A DNA stretch of 64,000 nucleotides, from positions 4,202,318 to 4,266,317 of the forward strand of contig NZ_CP132480.1 of assembly GCF_030770395.1 (NCBI RefSeq). The letters are read 5' to 3'. The notes under the pieces are model-generated. The model saw only the letters and a program-made list of their open reading frames with translations, did no database searches and was not told the origin of the DNA. Shown piece by piece: positions 31,605 through 41,660 of this stretch. Origin of the DNA: Telluria beijingensis. Its GTDB lineage: Bacteria; Pseudomonadota; Gammaproteobacteria; Burkholderiales; Burkholderiaceae_D. Position numbers and translations under genes: made by a program. The first letter of the stretch is position 1. Every line of letters begins with the position of its first letter.

Positions 31605-32582
31605 ATGACACTGAGCATCGACGACAAATTCATCTGGGACTTCTGGCACTTCGAGGAGGACGGCGAACAGCACCTGTTCATGCTCCAGGCCGACCGCGCC
31701 ATCGGCAACCCCGACCTGCGCCACTGGAACGTCTCGGTCGGCCACGCCGTCTCGCGCGACCTGCGCCACTGGGATTACCGGGGCACCGTGTTCCAGCCGT
31801 CGGCCAGCCCGGCCTGGGACGATTTCACCACCTGGACCGGTTCGGTGATCCGCGCCGAAGGCTGCTACCACCTGTTCTATACCGGCACCAGCCGCAGCGA
31901 GGACGGCATGCGCCAGCGCATCGGCCACGCCACCTCGCACAGCATCGACGGCCCGTGGACGCGGGTCGGCGACGGCCTGGCGCTCGACCTCGACGAACGC
32001 TACTACGAAGAATTCGCCGAAGGCAGCTGGCACGACCGCGCGCTGCGCGACCCATGGGTGCTGCCCGAGAAGATCGATGGCGCCTACCATATGTTCTTCA
32101 CCGCGCGCCGCAGGGACGGCGAAAAATACGAGCGCGGCGTGATCGGCCACGCTGTCTCGACCGACCTGCTGCACTGGGAAGCGACCGCGCCGGTGTACGC
32201 GGGCGGCCACTACGGCCAGCTCGAGGTGCCGCAGGTATTCGAGCGCGACGGCCGCTGGTTCTGCACCTTCTGCAATGTGCGCGAACACTGGTCCGAAGCC
32301 CAGCGCGCAAGTCACGGCGGCGGCGTGTCCGGCACCCACTACCTGGTGGCGGATCACCCGCTCGGGCCATGGACGCCGGACGAAGGCTTCCTCGACGGCG
32401 ACGTGCCGTGCCGGCGCTATGCCGGCAAGATCCTGCGCGATCCCGTCACCGGCAAGGACTGCCTGATGGCTTTCCTCGATACCGGCGCGGACGGCCAGTT
32501 CGTCGGCCAGATCGGCGATCCGATCCCCCTGGTCCTGGAAAATGGATGCTATCGGCTGGATGATTCGGCCGGTCAGGAATGA
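31605..32582 (+). CDS. cytoplasmic clan-J beta-fructosidase-like enzyme (GH32/GH68-like)
   Basis: 325 residues with no signal peptide, so cytoplasmic. The five-bladed propeller signatures are: Asp12 in IWDFWHFEEDG at the nucleophile position, Arg148-Asp149-Pro150 in LRDPWV (transition-state stabiliser), and Glu207 in GQLEVPQVF as acid/base candidate. The WDFW start resembles GH68 WDSW more than GH32 WMNDPNG, yet the protein is shorter than classic levansucrases and not exported. Likely role: splitting imported fructooligosaccharides or sucrose inside the cell before phosphorylation. It lies 28 bases after the permease gene and has no clear Shine-Dalgarno sequence. A GH43-like specificity cannot be ruled out. 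Confidence 0.78.
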   Translation: MTLSIDDKFIWDFWHFEEDGEQHLFMLQADRAIGNPDLRHWNVSVGHAVSRDLRHWDYRGTVFQPSASPAWDDFTTWTGSVIRAEGCYHLFYTGTSRSEDGMRQRIGHATSHSIDGPWTRVGDGLALDLDERYYEEFAEGSWHDRALRDPWVLPEKIDGAYHMFFTARRRDGEKYERGVIGHAVSTDLLHWEATAPVYAGGHYGQLEVPQVFERDGRWFCTFCNVREHWSEAQRASHGGGVSGTHYLVADHPLGPWTPDEGFLDGDVPCRRYAGKILRDPVTGKDCLMAFLDTGADGQFVGQIGDPIPLVLENGCYRLDDSAGQE

Positions 32583-32594
32583 CAACGATAGACA
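32580..32594. promoter_or_regulatory. operator-like motif TGACAACGATAGACA overlapping a stop codon
   Basis: Second copy of the fructan-locus 15-mer. Its first three bases are the TGA stop of the upstream gene. It lies 48 bases before the GTG start of the secreted GH32, implying an internal regulated promoter. Confidence 0.6.
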
Positions 32595-32642
32595 ACAACT
32601 AGGCCGCCGGCGAGTGGCCATCTGAACGATTAAGGAGACCTG

Positions 32643-34982
32643 GTGAAACCATTCCTGAAGACTAGCCTGGCGCTGCTTCTGGCCTTGTCGGCATCGACAA
32701 GCGCCATGGGCGCAACGATCGCCGCCTGGAGCCTGGACGAGGGCCGCGGCCGCGACACGCTCGAGGCGGTGTCCAAGCGCCGCGACCCGGTGAGCTTCGT
32801 GTTCAACGAAGCCCGCTACAAGCCGAACTCGGCCCCGCAATGGCGTGCTGCAAGCGCTTGCATCAAGAACGGCTGCCTGCTGTTCGACGGCTACTCGACC
32901 GATATCGAGGCGCCCGGCCTGTCGGAGAAGCAGCTAGCGGCCGGCTGGACCGTCAGCGTCTGGGTCGCGCCGCATGCCTTCGAATGGGGCGATGGCGGCC
33001 AGTACTCGGGCTTCCTGAGCCAGTATGACGAGCAGGCCAAATCCGGTTTTTCGTTCGGCATGTACCGCTTCGGCGCCTGGGGCATCAAGCTCGGTTTCGG
33101 CGCCTCTGAATTCGACCTGCGCGTGAACGATCGCAAGCTGCCGAAAGACCGCTGGTCGCACGTGGCGGCCAGTTATGAACCACGCAGCCGGCGCGTCCAG
33201 CTCTTCCTCGATGGCGAACTGGTGGCGAGTGGCGCCGCACCGAAGGACGGCGCCTTCGCAATGCCGGCGCGCGGCCTGACGATCGGCCGCCATTCCGAAC
33301 CGCGTAAGGTCGCCGACGTATTCGAGATGAATACCTTCCTCGGCCTGATGGACGAGGTGCGCATCGAGGCTGGTGCGCGCACTGCGGCGACGGTCGTGGC
33401 CGCGATGCGCGCCGACCTGGCCGCGCGCGGTGGCAAAGCGCCGCAGTTGTCCCGCGCCGACCTCACGATCGATGCGTCCGTGTTCGCCGGCGACCGCCAC
33501 CGCCCGCAGTACCACGCGATGCCCGATTTCGGCTGGATGAACGAGCCGCACGGGGCGTTCTACTACCAGGGCCAGTACCACCTGTTCTTCCAGAAGAATC
33601 CGTTCGGCCCGTTCTGGCACCAGATCCACTGGGGCCACTGGGTCAGTCCGGACATGGTGCACTGGCGCGAGCTGCCAATGGCGCTGGCGCCGGAAGACGA
33701 TACGCTGGCGCCGGACGGCATCTGGTCCGGCAGCGCGACCTACAGGAAGGACGGGACGCCGCTGCTGTTCTTCACGGCCGGTAACGATTCGGCGCCGGTG
33801 CGCGAGCGCAGCGGCGTAGCCTGGCCAAGCAATCCCGGCGATCCTGATCTGGTGCGGTGGGAAAAACATCCGGCGCCGGTGACCGTGCAGGAAGAAGGCA
33901 ACGGCAGCAAGGGCGATTTCCGCGACCCCTTCGTGTTCCGCGACGAAGCGGGCGACCGCTGGTTCCAGCTGGTCGCTTCGCGCGAACCGGGCCGCAGTGG
34001 CACCGCGCTGGTCTACGAATCGACCGACCTGATGAACTGGAAAGCGCGCGGGCCGCTGTTCACGATCGATCCGACCAAGTATCCCGCCTTCGACCGCACT
34101 TGGGAGCTGCCCTTGCTGCTGCCGATCGGGAAGGGCAGGGACGGCCGCCCGCGCCACGCCTTCCTGGTCGACGTCAAGGCGCAGGCCTATTACTGGACCG
34201 GCGTGTTCGACGCCGACAGCGCGCGCTTCATTCCCGACAGTGAGGCGCCGCGCGTGTTCGACCTGGGCGAAAACCATTTTTCGGGTCCGAGCGGCTTCGT
34301 CGACCCGAAGACCGGACGTAGCATCGTGTTCTCGATCGCCCAGGGCCAGCGCACCGCGCGCCAGGAATGGGATAGCGGCTGGGCCCACAATGCCGGCCTG
34401 CCGATCGAGCTGACCATCGGCGCCGACGGCGACCTGCGCCTGGCGCCGATCGCCGAGCTGGCCGGCCTGCGCCAGGAACTGCTGCTCGACCTGGTCGATG
34501 TGACGGCTGAAACCGCGGCGGCGCGCCTGGCCAGCATCCAGGGCGACCTGCTCGAAGTCGAGCTGGAACTGGCGCCTGCGGCAGGCAGCAAGGCCCCGCG
34601 CGGCGTGGTGCTGCGCAAGACGCCGGACGATGCCGAGCGCACGATCCTGGCGATCGATCAGGCCAATCAACGCTTCGAGGTCGACCGCACCCGCACCACG
34701 CTCGATCCGGAAGCGCGCTCGCGCGGCGTGCAGGGCGGCGCCTTCGATGCGCATGGCGAGCACCTGCGCCTGCGTGTCTTCCTCGATCGCTCGATGGTCG
34801 AGGCTTACCTGAACGAACGCAAGAGCATCACCAGCCGGGTCTATCCGAGCCGGCTCGACGCGACCGGCCTGGCCTTGATATCGGCGCCGGGCGACCGCAT
34901 CGTGAAGCTCAGGGTCTGGCGCATGGGGGCGGCGAACGGCAAGCCGGTCGTTCCCGCGCAGCCGGCCGGTGCGGCACCTTAA
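32643..34982 (+). CDS. secreted LamG-GH32 fructan hydrolase with Glu at the nucleophile position
   Basis: 779 residues, starting at GTG 32643 with AAGGAG nine bases upstream. A signal peptide (LKTSLALLLALSASTSAMG) is followed by a concanavalin/LamG-like domain (about 25-270; WTVSVWVAPHAFEW, RWSHVAASYEPRSRRVQLFLDGEL). The GH32 propeller comes next, then the C-terminal beta-sandwich (LRLRVFLDRSMVEAYLNE). The usual WMNDPNG reads WMNEPHG (Trp298 to Gly304), so the nucleophile position is Glu301. RDP is at 427-429 and the acid/base Glu488 lies in TWELPLL. GH32 enzymes cleave levan, inulin or sucrose; the location is periplasmic or outside. The N-terminal lectin-like domain probably binds polymer. 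The altered nucleophile motif may mark a specific subfamily. Confidence 0.9.
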   Translation: MKPFLKTSLALLLALSASTSAMGATIAAWSLDEGRGRDTLEAVSKRRDPVSFVFNEARYKPNSAPQWRAASACIKNGCLLFDGYSTDIEAPGLSEKQLAAGWTVSVWVAPHAFEWGDGGQYSGFLSQYDEQAKSGFSFGMYRFGAWGIKLGFGASEFDLRVNDRKLPKDRWSHVAASYEPRSRRVQLFLDGELVASGAAPKDGAFAMPARGLTIGRHSEPRKVADVFEMNTFLGLMDEVRIEAGARTAATVVAAMRADLAARGGKAPQLSRADLTIDASVFAGDRHRPQYHAMPDFGWMNEPHGAFYYQGQYHLFFQKNPFGPFWHQIHWGHWVSPDMVHWRELPMALAPEDDTLAPDGIWSGSATYRKDGTPLLFFTAGNDSAPVRERSGVAWPSNPGDPDLVRWEKHPAPVTVQEEGNGSKGDFRDPFVFRDEAGDRWFQLVASREPGRSGTALVYESTDLMNWKARGPLFTIDPTKYPAFDRTWELPLLLPIGKGRDGRPRHAFLVDVKAQAYYWTGVFDADSARFIPDSEAPRVFDLGENHFSGPSGFVDPKTGRSIVFSIAQGQRTARQEWDSGWAHNAGLPIELTIGADGDLRLAPIAELAGLRQELLLDLVDVTAETAAARLASIQGDLLEVELELAPAAGSKAPRGVVLRKTPDDAERTILAIDQANQRFEVDRTRTTLDPEARSRGVQGGAFDAHGEHLRLRVFLDRSMVEAYLNERKSITSRVYPSRLDATGLALISAPGDRIVKLRVWRMGAANGKPVVPAQPAGAAP

Positions 34983-34997
34983 CCGAGGAACATCAGC

Positions 34998-36112
<1,115 letters not shown>

Positions 36113-36116
<4 letters not shown>

Positions 36117-37075
36117 TAGTCGTATGTGGCGAAGCATTATTCGATGTCTTCGCGCAGCAGGAGGTGGCGGCCGGCATCGAACTGTCCGCGCGCCAGGGCG
36201 GTTCTCCCTTCAACCTGGCCATCGGCCTGGCGCGTCTGCAGGCACGCGCGCAGTTCTTTGGCGGGCTGTCGCAGGACATGTTCGGCCGCAAGCTGCATGC
36301 GGCGCTGCAGGGCGAGGGCGTGAACCTGGACGCCGCGCCGCGTCCCGATGCCGCCTCGGCCCTGGTGATGGTGAGCGTCGACGACAAGGGCGTGCCGCAC
36401 TATGCTTTCTATGGCAACGAGACCGCCGAGCGCATGGTGCATCCGGCCGACCTCGAACTGGTGGCGCGCGACGCCCAGGCCATCCACGTCGGCTCCTACT
36501 GCATGGTGGTGGAGCCGGTCGCCTCGACCCTGCGCGCACTGGTCGAACGCCAGCGCGGCCGCAGCCTGGTCGTCTACGACCCCAATGTGCGGCTGACGAT
36601 CGAGCCCAGCGTCGACCGCTGGCGCGAGGCCCTGCGCTGGATGCAGGAGCGCGCCGACGTGCTCAAGGTAAGCGACGAAGACATCCACGCCCTGTATCCG
36701 GGCCTGGCAGTGTCGGACTTCGTCGAGCGCGCGCTGGAGGCCGGCGTGGCGCTGGTGGTGGTCACCCGCGGCGAGCAGGGCGTGGTCGCGGCGACCCGCG
36801 CGCTGCCGGCCTTCACGCTGCCGGCGGTGCCGGTGACGGTGGTCGACACCGTCGGCGCCGGCGACACCTTCCAGGCCGGCCTGCTGGCCTGCCTGCAGCG
36901 CGCCGGGCGCCTGACGCGCCAGGCGGTGCAGGACATCGGCGCCGACGAACTGCGCGCGGCGCTGGCGTTCGCGGCGCGCGCCGCCGCCATCACCTGCTCG
37001 CGGCGCGGCGCCGACCTGCCGTATCTGAACGAAGTCATGCCTGTCGCCGGACCGGCGGCGCCAGGTGCGGTCTAG
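36113..37075 (+). CDS. PfkB-family carbohydrate kinase, probable fructokinase
   Basis: 320 residues. The N-terminal PfkB motif is GGSPFNLAIGLARL (29-42). The C-terminal signature DTVGAGDTFQAGLLA contains the anion hole and catalytic Asp251. The length and GEALFDVFAQ start match fructokinases of sucrose and fructan operons, which phosphorylate cytoplasmic fructose to fructose 6-phosphate. The ATG overlaps the ATPase stop, so it is co-translated. 2-Keto-3-deoxygluconate kinases share this fold, but the fructosidase neighbours favour fructose. Confidence 0.88.
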
Positions 37076-37106
37076 CGGTGTCCGGCGTGCTTCGGTCGGT
37101 CGCTCA

Positions 37107-37121
37107 TGACAACGATGGACA
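37107..37121. promoter_or_regulatory. operator-like motif TGACAACGATGGACA upstream of the fructan TonB receptor
   Basis: Third copy of the fructan-locus 15-mer, 78 bases before the receptor ATG, suggesting that the receptor has its own promoter under the same LacI regulator. Confidence 0.6.
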
Positions 37122-37199
37122 GCAGGTCCCCGTCGTGAGCACCGCAGAAGTTCTTGAACATAAAAGACGACTATAAAACCCATCTCAGGAGACGCTTTC

Positions 37200-40028
37200 A
37201 TGCCTTACACAATTTCATCCTATATCGGCCGTTCAGCGGCCCTGGTCATCGGCCTGGTGCCGGCCCTGGCCTTCGCCCAGCAGCAAGCCGCCAGCGCCGC
37301 CGCGGCCGAGGCCCAGGCCCAGGCCGAAGACGGCACCGCCGTCGTCATCGTCACCGGCGTGACCCAGACCACCAGCAAGAAGAACGCGACCTTCTCGATC
37401 AATACGATCAGCGCCGACGAGATGCAGCGCCTGGCGCCGATCAGCACCGCCGACCTGCTCGGCAACCTGCCCGGCATTTATGCCGAGGGAAGCACGGCCG
37501 GCGAAGCCGGCAACAACATCACGGTGCGCGGCCTGCCGGTGGCCGGGGGCTTCCGCTTCTCGCCACAGCTGATCGACGGGCTGCCGGCGTATGAAGAACC
37601 CGAAGTGCCGTTCACGAATAACGACGTGCTGGTGCGCGACGACCTGATGACCGAAGCGGTGGAGGCGGTCAAGGGCGGCCCCGGTGGCATCCTGTACTCG
37701 AACGGCCTGGGCGCCACCGTCAACCACATCACCCGCACCGGCGGCAAGAGCCTGGAAGCGGGCTACAAGATCGAATACGCCGACTACGGCTTCTGGCGCC
37801 ACGACGCCTTCGTGTCGGGCCCGATCAACGACAATATCACCGGCGCGATCGGCGGCTTCTACCGCCGCAGCGACGGCATCCGCGATACCGGCTACACGGC
37901 CGACCAGGGCGGCCAGTTGCGCGGCAACCTGATCTTTACCAGCGACGACAAGCGCACCACACTGCGCCTCGACGGCCACTACCTGAACGACCGCACCGCC
38001 TTCTACCAGAACCTGCCGATCTCGGTGCCGCGCTTCACCCAGAGCGGCACCCCGGCCAACCCGACGGTGTTGAACAACGATTCAATCGAACCGCTCGGCA
38101 TCGACTTCGGCCACGGCACCACGGCCTCGCCCTACAACCGCCGCTTCACCATGCTCGGTGAATACGGCAGCCGCGAGATCGACCAGGCCGACGGCCTGCA
38201 TCCGAACTTCAGGATGTTCAGCGCCAAGGCGACCCACGTGCTCGATTCGGGCGTGAGGCTGTCGGCCAACCTGCGCCACACCGGCGGCGGCAGCGGCTTC
38301 AACGCCGTCTTCACCGGCAACGACACGGCCGGCGCCAGCAACTTCCTGAATGCGCGCTACCAGAACGACGTGATCTCGCCGGCCCACGGCGCGGCCCTGA
38401 ACTGCAATCTCGACAACGCCAAGCTGCTGGGCTACTTCAACGTGCCCGCCAACGGCGCCTGCGCGGCCTTCGCCAACATCAGCCGCGAAGACTTCATCCG
38501 CAACTACGCCAAGGCCAGCGGCGTGCAGGGACGCTGGACCAACGATGGCTCGACGGTCGCGAGCGACGCCTACCTCAATTTCCTGATCCCGTACATCGCC
38601 AAGATGGACGCCAGTAGCAATGTGCTGGACCTGCAAGCGCAAAAGACCTTCCAGGCCGCCGGCACCCACGACGTGACCTTCGGCGTGTACGGCAGCCGCT
38701 ACACCTATGACGTCAACTTCCAGACCGGCCTCCTGGTGGGCGAAAGCGCGGCGCGCAGCCGCCTGGCCGACCTGATCGCGGTCGACGCCAACGGCCAGCA
38801 GGTAGGGCCGTCGCTGACGCTGGGCGGCGCCATCCTGCCGGGCTGGAACGGACACCTGGCCGACTTCAAGGGCGACGGCAGGGCGGTGTACCTGCTCGAC
38901 CATTGGGAAACGATGAATAAACGCCTGCGCATCGATGCCGGCGTGCGTTATCAAAGCCTGGACGCGCACGTGGTGCGCCGCAACCGCGAGACGGCGGTCG
39001 ACCTGACCCCGGCCGACGTCGTGGTCGGTTCGACCGGCGATACGACGGCCGACAACGAGGTGTTCTTCCCCTCCGCCGCGCGCACGCTGAAGAAGAAGTT
39101 CGATGCGGTCGGCTGGTCGATCGGCGCCAACTACAGCATCAGCCGGCCGCTGGCGGTGTATGCGCTGGCATCGAGCTCGTTCCGCCTGCCGAGCGTGGGC
39201 GACCTGGTCGACCTGAGCGCGGCCGGCACCATCAGCGCCAACGGCCAGCCGGTCGACATCGACGCGGTCGAGCGCATCCGCCAGTACGAGGGCGGGGTGC
39301 GCTACATGACGCGCGAATTCGGCGGCTCGGTGGCGGTCTTCTACAACAAGTTCTCGCCGCGCAGCGCGGTGAACATCTACCGCGATATCGAGTCGGCCCA
39401 GTGCTCGGCGATCGGCGGCGTCACCCAGATCAATTCCTGCCCCGAGGTGGCGCAGCTGTACAAGCGCGGCGTCGAGAACGTCGGCGCCGAGGTTGAATTG
39501 ATGTACCGGCCGCGGCTGGTCGAGGGCCTGGAGCTGAAAGGGAGCTTCCTGGTGCAGCAGCCGAAGATCGAGGGCGCCAACTACACCTTCACGCAAGAAG
39601 ACAAGACGCCGGACGGCGTGATCACCGGCTACCACTACGTGCAGGTGAGCGAGGACGGCCGCCGCCCGCGCCGCCTGGCCAAGTTCATGGCCAACTTCAC
39701 GCCCTCGTACGACCTGCGCGCCCTGACCGGCCTGCCGCTGACGATCTACGGCCAGTACCAGTACACGGGCGACCGCTTCTCGGAGGCGACCGATACCAAC
39801 GTCACCCTGCTGCCGTCGTACAGCATCATCAACCTGGGTGCGCAGTACGAGGTCACCCCGCGCCTGATGGCGCAGGTACACGTGGCCAACCTGCGCGATT
39901 CGCTGACCTTCACCGAAGGCGACCCGCTGTTCAACGACCTGCTGTCGCCGGACGGGACGCGTAACCGGGGCGTGGCGCGGCCGCTGTTCGGGCGGACGAT
40001 TCGCGCCAGCCTGACATACAGGTTCTGA
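37200..40028 (+). CDS. TonB-dependent receptor of the fructan locus
   Basis: 942 residues. A signal peptide ends near ALAFAQ (residue 27), followed by an Ala/Gln-rich linker and AVVIVTGVTQ. The plug (about 60-200) includes TADLLGNLPGIYAEGS, NITVRGLP and AVEAVKGGPGGILYSNGLGATVN. The barrel ends with IRASLTYRF. AGGAGA lies before the ATG. It is probably responsible for outer-membrane import of fructan oligosaccharides released by the secreted GH32 (inference from operon). Its plug differs from that of the receptor at 11154 and is closer to siderophore-type receptors, so substrate prediction from family alone is weak. Confidence 0.9.
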   Translation: MPYTISSYIGRSAALVIGLVPALAFAQQQAASAAAAEAQAQAEDGTAVVIVTGVTQTTSKKNATFSINTISADEMQRLAPISTADLLGNLPGIYAEGSTAGEAGNNITVRGLPVAGGFRFSPQLIDGLPAYEEPEVPFTNNDVLVRDDLMTEAVEAVKGGPGGILYSNGLGATVNHITRTGGKSLEAGYKIEYADYGFWRHDAFVSGPINDNITGAIGGFYRRSDGIRDTGYTADQGGQLRGNLIFTSDDKRTTLRLDGHYLNDRTAFYQNLPISVPRFTQSGTPANPTVLNNDSIEPLGIDFGHGTTASPYNRRFTMLGEYGSREIDQADGLHPNFRMFSAKATHVLDSGVRLSANLRHTGGGSGFNAVFTGNDTAGASNFLNARYQNDVISPAHGAALNCNLDNAKLLGYFNVPANGACAAFANISREDFIRNYAKASGVQGRWTNDGSTVASDAYLNFLIPYIAKMDASSNVLDLQAQKTFQAAGTHDVTFGVYGSRYTYDVNFQTGLLVGESAARSRLADLIAVDANGQQVGPSLTLGGAILPGWNGHLADFKGDGRAVYLLDHWETMNKRLRIDAGVRYQSLDAHVVRRNRETAVDLTPADVVVGSTGDTTADNEVFFPSAARTLKKKFDAVGWSIGANYSISRPLAVYALASSSFRLPSVGDLVDLSAAGTISANGQPVDIDAVERIRQYEGGVRYMTREFGGSVAVFYNKFSPRSAVNIYRDIESAQCSAIGGVTQINSCPEVAQLYKRGVENVGAEVELMYRPRLVEGLELKGSFLVQQPKIEGANYTFTQEDKTPDGVITGYHYVQVSEDGRRPRRLAKFMANFTPSYDLRALTGLPLTIYGQYQYTGDRFSEATDTNVTLLPSYSIINLGAQYEVTPRLMAQVHVANLRDSLTFTEGDPLFNDLLSPDGTRNRGVARPLFGRTIRASLTYRF

Positions 40029-40122
40029 GTGGTGTAGTATCAGAGAGCCTGGCCCGGCAGGGAGGATTCGCTGCTGGCGCGCCTGGCTCGCGAGATACCG
40101 CGGACAATCCAGTGGAGGCGAC

Positions 40123-40680
40123 ATGTCGAGCAATGCCTGCAATAGCCATGCCGGAAAGCTGTCGGAATCGGACCTGTTGGCCGCGCTGCAATCCTACGGC
40201 GGCGAACAGGCCCGGCATGTGGCGCGCAATCCGAAGCTGCTGAAGTCGACCTTCGATCTGCTCAGGGCGGTGCAGTCTGCCAATGCCCTGGGGGGCGCGT
40301 CGGCGATGGCGAGCGGTTTCAGCGCCGCGACGAGGGCCGCCGGCGCCGAGCCGGCCGTGCAGCGCAGTGCCCGCGCCACGTCCTTCGTCGTGGGGACGTT
40401 CAAATCCACGATGGACATGAGAAGGGTATTCAGCCTGACCTCGACCGGCGCGGTGCTGGTGTATGTGGGCGCGACGGGAATCCAGAAGACGGGCATGGCC
40501 GCTTCGCTGGCCGGCGATGACAGCGAGCAGGCAAAATGCATCGGGGCGCTGATGGAGCTGGCCGGCTCCGCGGGTGTGGCGGTCGTCAGTGCGCCGACAG
40601 GAATACTGCTGACATTGACGCTTGCCTCCCTGACCGCCTCGGCGATCAATGCAAGCTTTGCCTGCACATCGGTGAAATGA
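40123..40680 (+). CDS. hypothetical protein with hydrophobic C-terminal half
   Basis: 185 residues, with GGAGG just before the ATG, so translation is credible. I do not recognise the family. The N-terminal third is helical and polar (LSESDLLAALQSYGGEQARHVARNPKLLKSTFDLL). The C-terminal half has weakly hydrophobic stretches (VFSLTSTGAVLVYVGATGIQ, then ELAGSAGVAVVSAPTGILLTLTLASLTASAINASF) that could cross or associate with a membrane. There is no signal peptide. It lies alone between the fructan TonB receptor and a convergent outer-membrane protein gene. Confidence 0.6.
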   Translation: MSSNACNSHAGKLSESDLLAALQSYGGEQARHVARNPKLLKSTFDLLRAVQSANALGGASAMASGFSAATRAAGAEPAVQRSARATSFVVGTFKSTMDMRRVFSLTSTGAVLVYVGATGIQKTGMAASLAGDDSEQAKCIGALMELAGSAGVAVVSAPTGILLTLTLASLTASAINASFACTSVK

Positions 40681-40780
40681 GCCTCACTGCCCGCGCGCCG
40701 CTGCTCCGGGCGGCGCGAATTGGAAGCGCCAGGCCAGGCTGTATCGCGATCGGCCTGGCGCCACCGGGCATGCTGTGCTG

Positions 40781-41629
40781 CTATAGCACGAAGTTCAATG
40801 CCAGGACGATGCCCTCGCGAACGTCCCGTAGATCCCGGGTTTGCTGGGCGGTGTCGGCGTAGCCATCCGTCTTGACGGTCTGGGTCCGGTACCCGAGCGC
40901 AGCGTTTAGGCCCGCGCCGTTCGCGTTGCTGAAAATCGGATAGCTGAGGCCAATCTCGCCGATCACATAACTGCCATCGGTTTTGGAGGAGGCCATGGCA
41001 GGGTCGGCAAACCGCAGCTTCAGACGCGCGGGGCCGTAGCCAGCCTGGACATACAGGCGCAGCTTGTCGTGCACGGCAAAGCTTCCCACCGCTCCCAGGA
41101 TCACGCCCTTGGCCTTGGTTTCGACAAATGGCACACGTCCCGGCGCGATGCCCAGGCTGGTTTCGCGAGTTTCCGTCGCGTCCTTGTAACCAATCGCGAG
41201 GCCGATTTCCGGTGTCACCGCATAGCCGACGGTGATGTCGCTCTCGCGGCGTTTGAAATGATCGGTGCGTGAAGTGATCAGGTTTTGTCCGGTCGGCGTG
41301 AGCACCGAGCTGGAATTGACCCGGAAATCGCTTTTGAATTCGCCATGATTCACGGAAGCGAAGAACTTGCCGTAGCTGACACCGAGTTGAGGCAAGATGC
41401 TGGTGCGCGTCGTCCCTTCGACCGCATTGACGCTGTCCCCAAGCGCCGGGCTGCCGTCCGGATTGATGCCGCTATATACGGAAGGCATATAGGACAGCCA
41501 CTCCGCATGCCAGGCTTTGGCGCCGATGGTAAATCGAGCGGTAGGAGAAGTTGTCTGCGCCTGTGCTGCCGAGCAGCCGAGAATACCTAGAAATACTGGC
41601 AATGCAATTACTGCGTTCTTGATCTTCAT
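40781..41629 (-). CDS. outer-membrane beta-barrel protein
   Basis: 282 residues. A signal peptide with cleavage near SAAQA (residue 24) is followed by alternating hydrophobic strands: ARFTIGAKAWHAEWLSY, SDITVGYAVTPEIGLAIGYK, KLRLYVQAGYGPARLKLRF, GEIGLSYPIF, AALGYRTQ. It ends in LALNFVL, consistent with a small outer-membrane barrel. The lipobox-like LGCSA could instead indicate a lipoprotein, but the AQA cleavage site fits better. Function unknown; it has the same orientation as, and lies 31 bases downstream of, the caspase-like gene, so they may be co-transcribed. Confidence 0.75.
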   Translation of the reverse strand: MKIKNAVIALPVFLGILGCSAAQAQTTSPTARFTIGAKAWHAEWLSYMPSVYSGINPDGSPALGDSVNAVEGTTRTSILPQLGVSYGKFFASVNHGEFKSDFRVNSSSVLTPTGQNLITSRTDHFKRRESDITVGYAVTPEIGLAIGYKDATETRETSLGIAPGRVPFVETKAKGVILGAVGSFAVHDKLRLYVQAGYGPARLKLRFADPAMASSKTDGSYVIGEIGLSYPIFSNANGAGLNAALGYRTQTVKTDGYADTAQQTRDLRDVREGIVLALNFVL

Positions 41630-41660
41630 GGAATCCCTTATGTCATTTTAATTATTGATA

